NCBI GenBank assembly: GCA_026770025.1
Contig: JAMXDE010000006.1
Span: 3,312,087 to 3,376,086 of the forward strand
Source: Craspedostauros australis
Lineage: Eukaryota; Bacillariophyta; Bacillariophyceae; Mastogloiales; Achnanthaceae
Direction of reading: 5' to 3'
Length of the DNA stretch: 64,000 nucleotides
Below the pieces are notes generated by a model, which saw only the letters and a program-made list of their open reading frames with translations, was not told the origin of the DNA and searched no databases. A program made the translations under genes and the position numbers. Below are positions 11,301 through 21,700 of the stretch, in pieces; position 1 is the stretch's first letter, and each line of letters opens with the position of its first letter.

Positions 11301-11758
11301 GACTCGGGAACCCCGTTTTCGTCCTGGAAGGGTGAAGTTCGCCATGGCAGCCAACGACCATCGGCATTTTTCATGGTGGCGCAGAGAGGGACAAGGGGAA
11401 ATAGCACGCTGGCGAACACGCCGTCATGCGCAAACAGACAGAGATCTGCCGAGTTTGTGGTCATGTTCGTGGGTATGTTTGGGGATGAGTGCGGATTGTG
11501 AGGGTGTGTGGGTGAGCGTGCGAGATGTGTTGGTGGTCCACGATGGCAATACTTGTAGACGTATCGCCAACAACGTCTCATTCCCTTTCCGCGCTTGTTT
11601 TGTGCGTAACGCAACACCACATGACCCATTTGTTCGTCCCAAACCAAATGTGAAACCTGCCACATCTCCTCATAAAATCAAAATCGATACAAACGCAACA
11701 ACAACTTACCAACAAACAACAGCAGCAGCAACAGCAACAACAACAACAAGTTTACAAC
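8334..11758. other. Long spacer with one possible gene remnant
   Basis: About 3.4 kb without an intact recognisable gene. It contains a TGACGTCA palindrome of bZIP/CRE type at 8,846-8,853, GA tracts (about 8,470 and 10,250-10,285), a possible frameshifted coding remnant (9,064-9,544, listed separately) and, from about 11,690, a CAA/CAG-rich leader for the next gene. A 300-residue minus-strand open frame at 9,799-10,701 runs through the GA tract and has no domain; I do not accept it as a gene. Confidence 0.45.
9064..9544 (+). pseudogene. Possible frameshifted gene remnant, unknown family
   Basis: From 9,064 one frame reads like folded protein up to a stop at 9,397-9,399 (Trp- and Cys-containing, no low complexity). 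The next frame takes over at about 9,385 and runs to a TAG at 9,542-9,544 with a plausible C-terminus (Asp-Gly-Thr-Val-Leu-Trp followed by Trp-Ala-Gly-Val). A single indel near 9,380-9,390 would join them. I do not recognise the family. It could also be an exon boundary or chance. Confidence 0.3.
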
Positions 11759-12349
11759 ATGGCTCCACGATCATCTTACTACGCCAACCCAAGCGACCAG
11801 TTCGTCATCTCCAGCCCACCACGAGCACACACCAAGTTCAGCAGCAACAGCAGCATCGCTGTTCACGGCAACGACTGCTCTCCCCAATGCGCATCCGCTC
11901 CACAACAGCAACAGCACCAGCAGCAGCACAGCCCACGACGCGTCGCCTTTGCTCTGGAAGAGACCGTCATCAACGAGATTCCCAACCGCGACGACTTCAC
12001 CTCAGCCGAGAAGTCGCAGTCATGGTACTCGAAGCAAGAGCTTGAGAGCATCCGACGCGACATCCGGGCACTCGTCAGCCGCCTGCAAGCCGGCGAGACG
12101 ATCAGCGCAAGCGAGGCCTGCATTCGAGGAATCGAAGCCAGGATCATGCCAACTGCGCAGAAGAAGATCCGCAACGCCCTCAAGGAGCAGTGCATCAAGC
12201 TGGTCCTCGAGGAGCAGGGCCGCCAGTGGGATAGCTTCGAGTGCGACGCCGACGCCATCGCCAAGGTCTCCACCAGGATCACCCAGCAGTGCCAATCAAT
12301 CGCCTTTCGTCTTGGACGGGCCGATTTCCGCGAGTCTCGCAGACGCTAG
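11759..12349 (+). CDS. Trp-Tyr family protein, paralogue 2 (unknown function)
   Basis: A 196-residue protein starting directly after a CAA/CAG-rich leader. Residues 1-65 are Ser/Gln/His-rich and disordered in appearance. The family core starts at W89-Y90 and runs as in the paralogue at 347: Lys-Gln-Glu-Leu, Ile-Arg-Arg, a Cys-Ile-Arg-Gly-Ile-Glu motif, a Gln-Lys-Lys segment, Glu-Gln-Gly-Arg-Gln-Trp-Asp, Asp-Ala-Asp-Ala-Ile-Ala and a final Thr/Cys-Gln-Ser-Ile-Ala helix. A Pro-Arg-Arg-Val-Ala-Phe motif before the core has counterparts in the paralogues (Arg-Asn-Val-Thr-Phe, Cys-Lys-Arg-Val-Ala-Val), which suggests a short strand that belongs to the domain. The core looks predominantly helical. 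Function is unknown. Confidence 0.85.
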   Translation: MAPRSSYYANPSDQFVISSPPRAHTKFSSNSSIAVHGNDCSPQCASAPQQQQHQQQHSPRRVAFALEETVINEIPNRDDFTSAEKSQSWYSKQELESIRRDIRALVSRLQAGETISASEACIRGIEARIMPTAQKKIRNALKEQCIKLVLEEQGRQWDSFECDADAIAKVSTRITQQCQSIAFRLGRADFRESRRR

Positions 12350-15300
12350 ACAGCCAGCTGCATAGTCAGCAACAAATTTTGAAGATGGGGGGAACAAACA
12401 AACCGCCAAACACACAGTTCCGCAGCCTGGGGATGAACAACAGTAGCATTAAAGCCATTGTAATTTTGAAATTTTGCACAACAACAACATCGTCATCATC
12501 CTTCTCGTATCGTCGTGCGTTCTCCGGTTGTACTCCGAGCAGATTTGGGCGTACCCTGCCAATACATCGTTGCGCTCCGCTTGGGATACACTGCACGCGG
12601 CAACCGATGCTGCTGCTGGTCTTCGTCTCCGTCTCCGTCTCTGTTGGCGATGGTGTCGCTTGCGCCACTTTTCCTTTACGCCAGAGCTCGCGTCCCCTTT
12701 GCGGGTGATCATCCATCAACACACACCAACCACCGCACAGCGACACAACTCGGAAAGGGAGCAACCGCGACGTTTCTCCCCGTATCGCTCTTTGTGTCAC
12801 TTCTTGTGACGCTGGTTTGGGCTTTGCTGGCGCTCGTGTGGCGAAATCATGGGTTTGCTTTTTGCTTGTGTCATCGTTTGGCGATGTGTCCAAGCCACAT
12901 GAAGTGCTTGGAGCTCGACACGTCGAACTTTGCACACTGTCCTGACATGTCTCGATAGAAACCGGCAAGGGGGAGGGACCCAACACTGCGCGCACAACCT
13001 CGCCCCTTAATCCCCTCGGCATCCCCATACAGACTTCCCCGAATTGGAGATCTCGGCTGATCTTTTTCCGTTCGCTGTGCCGCATCTTGTTGCAGTTCTC
13101 ATGGTTTCTCTGTTCTGGTTTGACTTGCCTTGGTTCGGATTGACATTTGTGGGTTGGGTTGGCAGATTCGCTGCGATCCTGGGGCCTCTGCGCTGGTGCA
13201 TCACTCTGACGAAGATGATACGCGTTCGAGATTGGTTGTCCTGCAATTCAGATTCTCACGAACACGTTCGAGAAAATTGGAATTGACGATTTAGAGTTCT
13301 CAACGAAAGTAGATTATTGGTCAAGTTAGTCACATTGATGACGTGGACCACACCAGATTCATTCGTGCCAACATCAGAGTATTGTAGAATGATCGATTGA
13401 GTCGGCGCCTGCGACGTGATTCTATTCGCCCTGACTCTGCCTGCTCTGCTCATTGCGTTGAACACGCTGTTGCTAGTTGCAAACTCTAGGAGGATTGAAG
13501 ATCGTGGCATGGGAGACTTGTTCTTGCCCAGAGAGAGGACAAGCTCTCAGCCAGGATTGCAGTATCGAAGCAGATACCACATGGAGGTTTGTGAGTTGCA
13601 TAGTCATAAGCATCTGCAATGCGCTCAATTGAATCCAACATGTCATGGCTTTCAAAGAAAGACGCCAACAACGCCGAATGCCGCGGTTCAGAAGGTGGCG
13701 AGAGTTGGTAGTGTTCGCTATACCAGAATCCAGAGAGTATGGCAGTTGCGATGCTCTACTCTGTAAATCGTATTCTAGAATGTTATAGATGCCACAACAC
13801 TCGTTTTCCCATCCTATTCTACGAGCTATCTCCAAGCATGGATGATGCAGTCACATGAGGTGATGGCACCTCGTCGTCCAAGTTGCCGCGATCATTCCGA
13901 CATCAAATGCAATAGAATAGTTGTGGAGCCAAGGACGGAATCAACGCTGTGTGCCACACCACGCCAACACTTCGAGATATGTTTGCATTTTAGTACGTCA
14001 CGGGCATTGCAACATGTCTGACGGAAGCGCTGCCGACATCTACCCCCGATGCAGATGTGTGATAGCGCAACGTCGCAGCGTGCTCACAGCACGTGTGACA
14101 TGAATGCCACCCGAAGGCTGAAGTTCCAATGCATCGGTATGAGGACGACCTAATGTTGCCACAATTCTTGTGAGGTTGTCACAGGCTGTAATTGTCTGGA
14201 GAGCACTCTGCTCTGATCTGTGCAAATATGGACGATCCATGGTAGGTACAGAACACACCGTACTCCACATCTCTTCGCAGAGGGGTATACAACGGCACCT
14301 ACTCTATCTTGGGTTGTTCTTGGCTGCCTTGTTCATGCGCGAAGTGTTCCTGCAATCGATCGATGGCAAGATCGCTGATTTGATCCGTCGAGCATCTGAG
14401 ACCCAAGGCTCAAAATGCTGCCTGCCTCCTGGTGTTGGCGCAACTGATGGTACGGGATGTATTGTCTGGCGTGTTGTGGTGTGGTACCTCCACGTACGAT
14501 CGTTGAATGGAGTTCGATCCACCCTGGAGTCCTCATAGTTGTCGAGTCATTTGCTCTGCGGAGCAGCTCGTGTGCCGCAGACGCACCACACTCATACCGC
14601 GCCAACACTATTGCTGCCTTTCTTGGAAATGTCGTGTCCCAGAGAGAAAAGAAATTGTACATTTCGCGACACCAAGACCGAGTGAACGCTCTGGGCATAG
14701 TCGTATCCGTCTTCTTCCGCAGAATCCTCGAGTCCAGATGAACTTCTAACCTTACTACACACGACAATGAAGCCGTCGGTATCGTCCGATGGTCATCTCC
14801 ATCTCTTTCAGAATGGCCAACTCCATTCGACTCTACCTTGGAAGTACTCTCTGCGATGCACCTGCAGACACACTTGCCCCTTGGCGTTTGATTTTCCGAA
14901 TGCTCAAAACCAATTTGTCCATCCCAAGACCTCGGGGGCTCTATTGTCACGGCTCTCAATCTCGTGGAGGTGAAAGATGTTGTTTGTATCCATGGCTTCT
15001 TCGGGGTTCCTCCTCTTGGAATGATTTATGAAAAGGGACCGAGACAAGAAGGTGCCGCGAGGCATGTGATGGCACCGGCGACAGGAAGAGATGAACCAAG
15101 GGGAGAACGACATCCACAACCCCACATGAGAAAGTCGCGAATTGCGCGCCACATTGTGTCTCCAGTGTGCGAAGTACGAGCCACGGATCGGCGAACTTCT
15201 CCATGCGACAGGCGTGTTCACGGTCATCACCGGACCGGCGGTTCTATTACAGGTGACCGCGTGTGGTTGTGAACTCGTACGACTAGTCGTATTGGTACGG

Positions 15301-16341
15301 ACGTGTTGGAATAGTTTGTATCCAGGAGCATTGTTGAGCGAGTGCTCGTCCACCCACGGATCCTGGCTCGCAGTTGCATTGTGTCTCTCGCGGTTGTAGT
15401 CGTACCACACTCCAATGACAACAGTACCCCGCCATGTTCATCCTCGTGTCGTTCACGCAAATCTGTGGGTGGTCCACCCCCAAGAGAGATCGGTCCCAGG
15501 CATCGACATGGTGATGGCGCGGATCCCGACACTTTCAAAAGTAGCGCGAGTCTGACGCAACTGTCGAAGATGCGTTAGCGTGACTTTCCATAGTTGTGGC
15601 GGAAAACCGACTTTTTGACACTTTTGACGAACGCTTTGACGACTAGATCCGATAGATGTTGCGGTCGAGCCAAGCCCGATTTTGTCTCTATATTGTCCGC
15701 GCATAATTGCGCCCTACCTTGGGCCTTTCGGACTTGCCAATCAACGTCAACATTTATTTCTGTTGAAAATGTCTTCACGCACGGTAACGGACTAAATTCA
15801 TGGATGGATACTTTCGTCCGACAAAGCGGTGAAGCGGGAAGATGACAAGGGACGATTGATGCTGACCGTGTACGATGCATGGTAAAAGCCACAGCAACGC
15901 GGCGGAGCAGCGTTGTGGAGGAACTCGTTTGGTAACGGATGAAACCAACCTTTCCTTTTTGGCATTTCGCGCCATCCTCGCAGTTCGTAGTGAGCTTCTT
16001 GGGTCATCGCAAACGGACTACGGTTGTGTCTCTCGCGTTGCGCCGTGTTGCGCCGTGTTGCGCCGCGTGACTTTTCGTGTTGCCTGGCTGAGGTCTTTTG
16101 TTCCCTCGTTCTTTCGTCGGTGGAGGCGTGTTGATGGGTTGACTCTTCACTCCTCTCATAATTTCCAACAATCTCCAAAGAGCAACATACAATCACACAC
16201 ACACACAAACACGCCACCGCCACCACAATCACACCAACACACAATCACACAATCACACAATCACACAATCACACAAACCAAAGCACACAAACAAGCAAAC
16301 CAACCACCCACAATACCACCACCACCAACACAATCGACGAG
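12350..16341. other. Long spacer, no supported gene
   Basis: About 4 kb. Several overlapping frames of 60-240 codons exist on both strands (for example 13,473-13,835 minus, 14,170-14,538 plus, 14,333-14,959 minus, 14,904-15,410 minus). Some stretches read like decayed coding sequence, but none has a recognisable domain or a single consistent frame. The palindrome TACGACTAGTCGTA occurs at 15,278-15,291. From about 16,190 the sequence becomes a CACAAT-rich leader for the next gene. Confidence 0.45.
16190..16285. repeat. ACAATC / ACAC microsatellite in a leader
   Basis: Repeated ACAATCAC and ACACAC units just upstream of the gene at 16,342. The tract probably lies in its 5' untranslated leader. 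Confidence 0.75.
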
Positions 16342-17010
16342 ATGTCATCAACCAAGTTCCACCAAGACCAACTGATCACCACCATGGTGATGGGATCGGA
16401 CAGAAAGAAGCGCGGCTCGCGCAATGCCTCGGGCATGAACGGCAGCAGCAGCAGCCTGGACTACGGATCGCAGCACTCGACATTCACCGTGGAGCCACCC
16501 AAGAGCTGCCTGGCAACACCACCGATGACGCAGAGGAAGGGACGATCACCTTCCACACCCTCCGCAGCTTCCGACGCCAAGCCGGCCAAGAAGTTCCAAT
16601 TCTGCAAGAGAGTTGCCGTGAAGCTGATCCGGCCATTGTCCAGCTACACCGAAGACGAGCACGTGGCGACGTGGTACCAGATGGAGGAGATGGACAGGAT
16701 CAAGAAGGAGGTGAAGGCCACCCTGCGATGGATGATGAAGAACGAGGACGAGTCGGACGATCCCGTGTACTGCACACGAGGCCTGGAGTGCCGCCTGCCA
16801 GCGGCCAGCAAGCAGCGTCAGATGAACAAGCTGTGCGCACGGCAGACGGTGATGAGCGAGCAGGAGCGCCAATGGTGGGACTTCGACAGCGACACGGACG
16901 ATCTGTCTCAGAAGTACATCCAGGCCACTCGCCATTGCCAGACGGCGGCCTTCCGAAAGGGCCGACAGGATGAGCGAGAGGCCAGACAGGTCTACAACTG
17001 TGCTGCCTAA
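16342..17010 (+). CDS. Trp-Tyr family protein, paralogue 3 (unknown function)
   Basis: A 222-residue protein. The first in-frame ATG after the CACAAT-rich leader is used; Met residues a few codons later are alternatives. The N-terminal part is Ser/Gly-rich with a Lys-Lys-Arg-Gly patch. The core begins at W111-Y112 and contains Glu-Met/Ile-Lys-Lys, Cys-Thr-Arg-Gly-Leu-Glu, a Lys-Gln-Arg-Gln segment, Glu-Arg-Gln-Trp-Trp-Asp and Thr-Arg-His-Cys-Gln-Thr-Ala. It aligns in order with the genes at 347 and 11,759, although spacing inside the charged middle differs. The three copies lie on the same strand, 4-11 kb apart, with other genes between the first two. No partner or pathway is known to me. Confidence 0.85.
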   Translation: MSSTKFHQDQLITTMVMGSDRKKRGSRNASGMNGSSSSLDYGSQHSTFTVEPPKSCLATPPMTQRKGRSPSTPSAASDAKPAKKFQFCKRVAVKLIRPLSSYTEDEHVATWYQMEEMDRIKKEVKATLRWMMKNEDESDDPVYCTRGLECRLPAASKQRQMNKLCARQTVMSEQERQWWDFDSDTDDLSQKYIQATRHCQTAAFRKGRQDEREARQVYNCAA

Positions 17011-18730
17011 ACAACAACCTGCACAAGCACTCACCGCGCATCTCACACATGACGCATCACAAGGCAGTTTTGCAACCACAAATGCTGTGAAGTACTGTAC
17101 TACTACGAGTAATACCAGAAGACACACGGGCTCCGACAACGCCCGGTTGGGCACACTAGAGGGATACATTATTAATAATAGAGACAAAAGCAGACCGACA
17201 ACCGACCAAACATTCCCGTATTCAGAGCGTTCTGGTGCCTTGTAGAGAGAGAGAGCGAGAGTGCGACGCCTCCACTCTCCAACTACTAGAACTACTAGTA
17301 TTTCACAAGGCAGTTGCACGCGACGCTCCCAAAGAGGAGACCACCTCCGCCACCAAATCGAAAGCAATCACTGCAGCCAATGAAGGTGGGATGGTTCCGC
17401 TCCTCTACGACCTGCGCCATAGATCGCACTCGTCGACTTGGCAGACCGATGATTCATTGATGATCCAGTATAGAGTACGACTTACGGTATCACACGTGAT
17501 GCGATGGCGTTGTTGTCCGTTGTCAACGAAGAGAGAGCGAGAGAGGTTGCAGTCCGCGTATCGCATGACGCTTGCGGTGTTGGTCTTGATTCAGGAATCC
17601 CACTGACCCATTGACCTGTTGTGAGGGTACCACTGCACTTAGAGTGGATCGTGCTGTTTGTTATGAACGCATGTGATGGTCTTGCTGCGCATGGATACAA
17701 TTACTCTGTTTCAGAAGTCGCTGCTTCACTCTGCTGCATGGAGAATCCTGGAGAGTACTGGTTCTGTTCGTGTTTGCTCGTCAAGTGCGATCTATTAGCA
17801 CGGTGGTTGGTTGTGGCAAAGTGTTCCTTGGTCAGCAAAAACGCGCCACCCGCAAAAACAACGAACGAAGTGCGAATTGGCGGGAAACCGGATACTTGAC
17901 TCAACTGACCAAACTGAACCATTTTGAAATAGGAAGATCCGTCCACGATGCGACACGTGATTCGACAAGCTCAGTCCGGTCATAGAGAAGGGTCATCGCT
18001 CACGCCCAACGCGATCCCCATCAGCCAAAGGGGAAGCGAAGAAGACGGAAGCATGACCGTGCTGCAGTGCACTGCGTTGTGCTGCTCGATGAGAGAGAGT
18101 CTGATTGGATGGCTGGATGGTTGGATGAGCAAGCACAGAGAAGGAGAGGGAAGCAAGAGGGAAGGAAGAGTGAAGGAAGAGGGAAGCAAGAGGGAAGGTA
18201 GGTATGAAGTGATCATACCAATACGAGAAGCTCGCGCTCGTGTCGAGAGGATGTGCATATCATGCATGGTCTGGAGGAATATAGTAGAATAGTTCGTGCA
18301 AGGTGAGAATTGTGTTCGTGTTGCGTCTGCAGTTCGGCAACTGGTCTCTTTGACGAGTACACTCCGACTGTAACATGCAATAGCAAGAGATTTGTCATGA
18401 TGCTTGTGCAAGCTTGATAGAGAGTCAGCTTTGATGACAGCAGCAGGAGCAGCAGAAATGGCTCGCATGGTTAGCGTGCGCAGAGTAGAGCAGAGTTTGT
18501 GACGAGCAGGGAAAACACATGGGCGCACGCAGAAAACTCGGGACGGAGATAGGCCCAAAATGCCAACAGGCACAATTCCTTCTCTGCGTGGCGAAGCCGA
18601 TCCGACCAACCAAAACAACGCACAACGCGACGCGCGGAATGCGCACAGAGAGCCATGTGATGGGGTGCGACACACCGTGCAGTTGCGCCGTTGAGATTTT
18701 CGCCATCTCGTTTCTTGCTCACTCCAATGT
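17011..18730. other. Spacer upstream of the giant gene
   Basis: About 1.7 kb. It contains GA tracts (17,244-17,256, 17,530-17,545) and a GAAGGAAG-type purine tract at about 18,135-18,200. No gene is supported. The end of the spacer should hold the promoter of the plus-strand gene at 18,731. Confidence 0.45.
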
Positions 18731-21700
18731 GTGTGTGTTGACTTGTGCGGTTTTCTTGGTGCTTTGTCGAATCTGCATCCGCATCTGTTTGTGAATGTGC
18801 ATCTGAATGTGCATCTGAATGTGAATGTGCATCCGCATTCCCATTGGTATCTCTGTCACTCCCACTCTCATCCGCTGTCTCATCCTCATCCTCATCCTCC
18901 GTCTCATTCTCACTTGCAACAGCACAAGCAGAAGTGCAAGGACAAGCAAGAGGAGACTGGATGCATGAAGGACACGTGTCATCCTGTTGATCATCAGCAG
19001 AAGCATCAGCAGAAGCATCAGCAGAATCAGCGCCAACAGGCGAAGAAGGTTCAGTCATCCACACTGGCATCCACGCCAACTTCCACGCTGGCCAAGACAA
19101 ACACACAGAAGACCCTGTCAGGCCACAAGTCTCCCACATCGACGACAGCAGCAACAGCAGTATCTGTATCAGCAACAGCAAGAAGAAGAGTTCTTGATCC
19201 CCCAATCCACAGCGGAAGCGCAAGCCCCAAAAGGCGCGAAAAGTCTCGCTTGAGACCGTCCGTGTCTCCCAGAACCAGGCGCAAGGCCCCAACGACGCCC
19301 ACCAGGGAGGACAGGGCTGCCACTCCTTCGCCTTCTTCGTCTTCCAGGCGCAAGTTCCTTCGCAGGGGCACGTCTTGGAGATCCACCATTGGTCGTCGAT
19401 TGACCATCACGGCTTCATCTGTGAGTGGAAGCGCAAGTGGAAGTGGAAGCGCAAGTGCAAACAGCGATCACAATCGCAACAGTCATAGCAACAACAACAG
19501 CCATAACAACAACAACAACAACAACAACGGAGACTCCAATCGAACAACCACAAAGACATCATCGCCCGGCGCAAGTAATGGCATGCAGAACGGTCAGCCT
19601 CCCTCTTCGACGCCCACCTCGGGGACCACCAAGCACCCCAAGCGCAAGTCCACCGTCCTCAATGCATCGCGCAAGGTGGTCACCACGGTAGGTCGGCCCC
19701 TGCGTGCGGTGGGACGTGCTGTCTCCGGCAATCGCAGGCGCACCGGCAGTCACGATGAGGTGGACATTGCCAAGGAGGTGGCCAATGCCAACGCCGCCAA
19801 CTTGGCCAGACGCAACACTCCTTCGCCAACCATCGCGAGCAGCGCTGCGCAGATGCCGATCATCAACGATGTCACCAACGATGCCACCGCCAACGATGTC
19901 ACCACCAACGAGGCCACCCAAGAGAACAACAACGGCAATGGCAGCAACAACAACGAAGGAACCACCAAGTCGGTGGACTCGCTGCAGTCCGATGCCGAAA
20001 GGAGCTCGTCTCCCAGCGACAATGACTTGCATGCGACACCTCCGTTCCAGGATTCCATCATGACGCCTTCGTCGTCCACAGGAACGGCTACTTCTGCACC
20101 CACGCTTTCAGCAACACCCAGGGGAGGAATTGCTGTGGGGCTCGATGCGCACAGGATGCCCCTTCCCTCCATCAACGGAGCTGTTCCCGGATCGCATTAC
20201 GTCGATGTCTCTGTCGCATCCAACAACCCAACAGCACTGGCAATGACTCCTTCCTTGCGCGACACTCAGCAACACCACATCAACCAACAACATAGAAGCC
20301 AACAGCACAACAGCCAACAGCACAATATCCACAACATGGACGCCTCCCAGGGCACCCTCACGCAGAGCATGTTCAGCGCGAGCCAGGCGCCGACCCCAGA
20401 TCCCAACGATGATGTCACCAGCAGGGTCGGCAACGACAGCGCCGTCACGGGCATGTCCATCTCGGAAATGCCAACGCTCTCGGAAACGGATGTCTCCGTT
20501 CAGGCGGTGGAACGCGTCCTCAGAGAGGTCGTCTTCCTCTCTCTCGCCTACCTCATGGGCACCATCAGGCCGGAGTTCACCTTCCTAGTGGGAAAGACCA
20601 TCGAGTACTCCTCCATCGCTTGGATCACATGTCTCGTCATTCTCGTTTCCTCATGGTTGCAGCAACCGCCTAAAATTATTCATCACGGCCACATGCAGCA
20701 TCAGCATCAACAATCGCACCATGAGCAACTCCAACAGCATCAACAACAACAACAGAGGCGCGAGCTTTTGCACTATGGTGGTCATTCGCAGCAGCAACAA
20801 CAAGCTGCACGTCAGATGTCAACATCGATCCAAGATAGGGGGTTGTTGCATTCCCCGGCTCCAACTGCTTCCACCTCCGCGTCCGTGCCGGCATCCATGT
20901 CTTCGCTGCCGCAATTTGTGCAATCTCCAACACCTCCCAAACACAATGTGTTGACCAAGGATGCCCTTCTCCTCAACAACGGTAACAACGGCAGTAGTAC
21001 CAACAACGGCAACAGTACCAACAACAACGATACTGACAGGGGCACCACGGATGGCTACGACAGCAACATCAACACCAAGGCCGACAGCCTCTCGACCAGC
21101 AACCCAATCAGCAGAGGCAGCAGCTTCATGGACGAGAGCTTGTTTGATGCCAGCACGGCGCCCGATCGACAGATCTCACTCTGTCCATCCAACACAAACC
21201 TATCCACGTCCATGCTCAGCGATCTAGGTAACAACGATGATACCCACAAATCGGGATCCTTGGAGAATACCTTGCATTCCACCAACTCCTTGCCTGCGAC
21301 TGCAACCACAACAGATGGACCTGCTCCTTCTGCTGCTCGTTCTGCCGCACCTTCTGCTGCTCAGTCCACAACGACAACCGCAGCATCAGATGCAAACGCC
21401 GCGACTCCCCAAATATTGACAGACGCGGATCTTCTGCCGCATCCGTCCCTGTCGCCCTTCTACATCATGGACGACGTCGCCAAGCAACGCATCTACCCAA
21501 ACGCTGCCAAACCAACGCACATATCCAACGAATTCTTCGAGATGGACATGCTCGTCATCATCCGCACGCCCGACGTCGATGACCCCAAAGCCACCAAGGG
21601 TAAGCCATCCAACGCGCGCATTGCCAACTACCTGCGCGAGCGACAACGTCGCTTCGAGTTCCAGTACCAGATGAGGGTCAAGAAGGTGCCGCCCAACAAG

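Noticed and set aside
14333-15410. Two overlapping minus-strand frames (168 and 208 codons) as a gene
   Set aside because: Frames overlap out of phase, no domain is visible, and neighbouring frames on the plus strand read equally well.
16546-17367. 273-codon minus-strand open frame
   Set aside because: It is antisense to the third Trp-Tyr family gene, and its Leu/Val-rich sequence mirrors that gene's codons.
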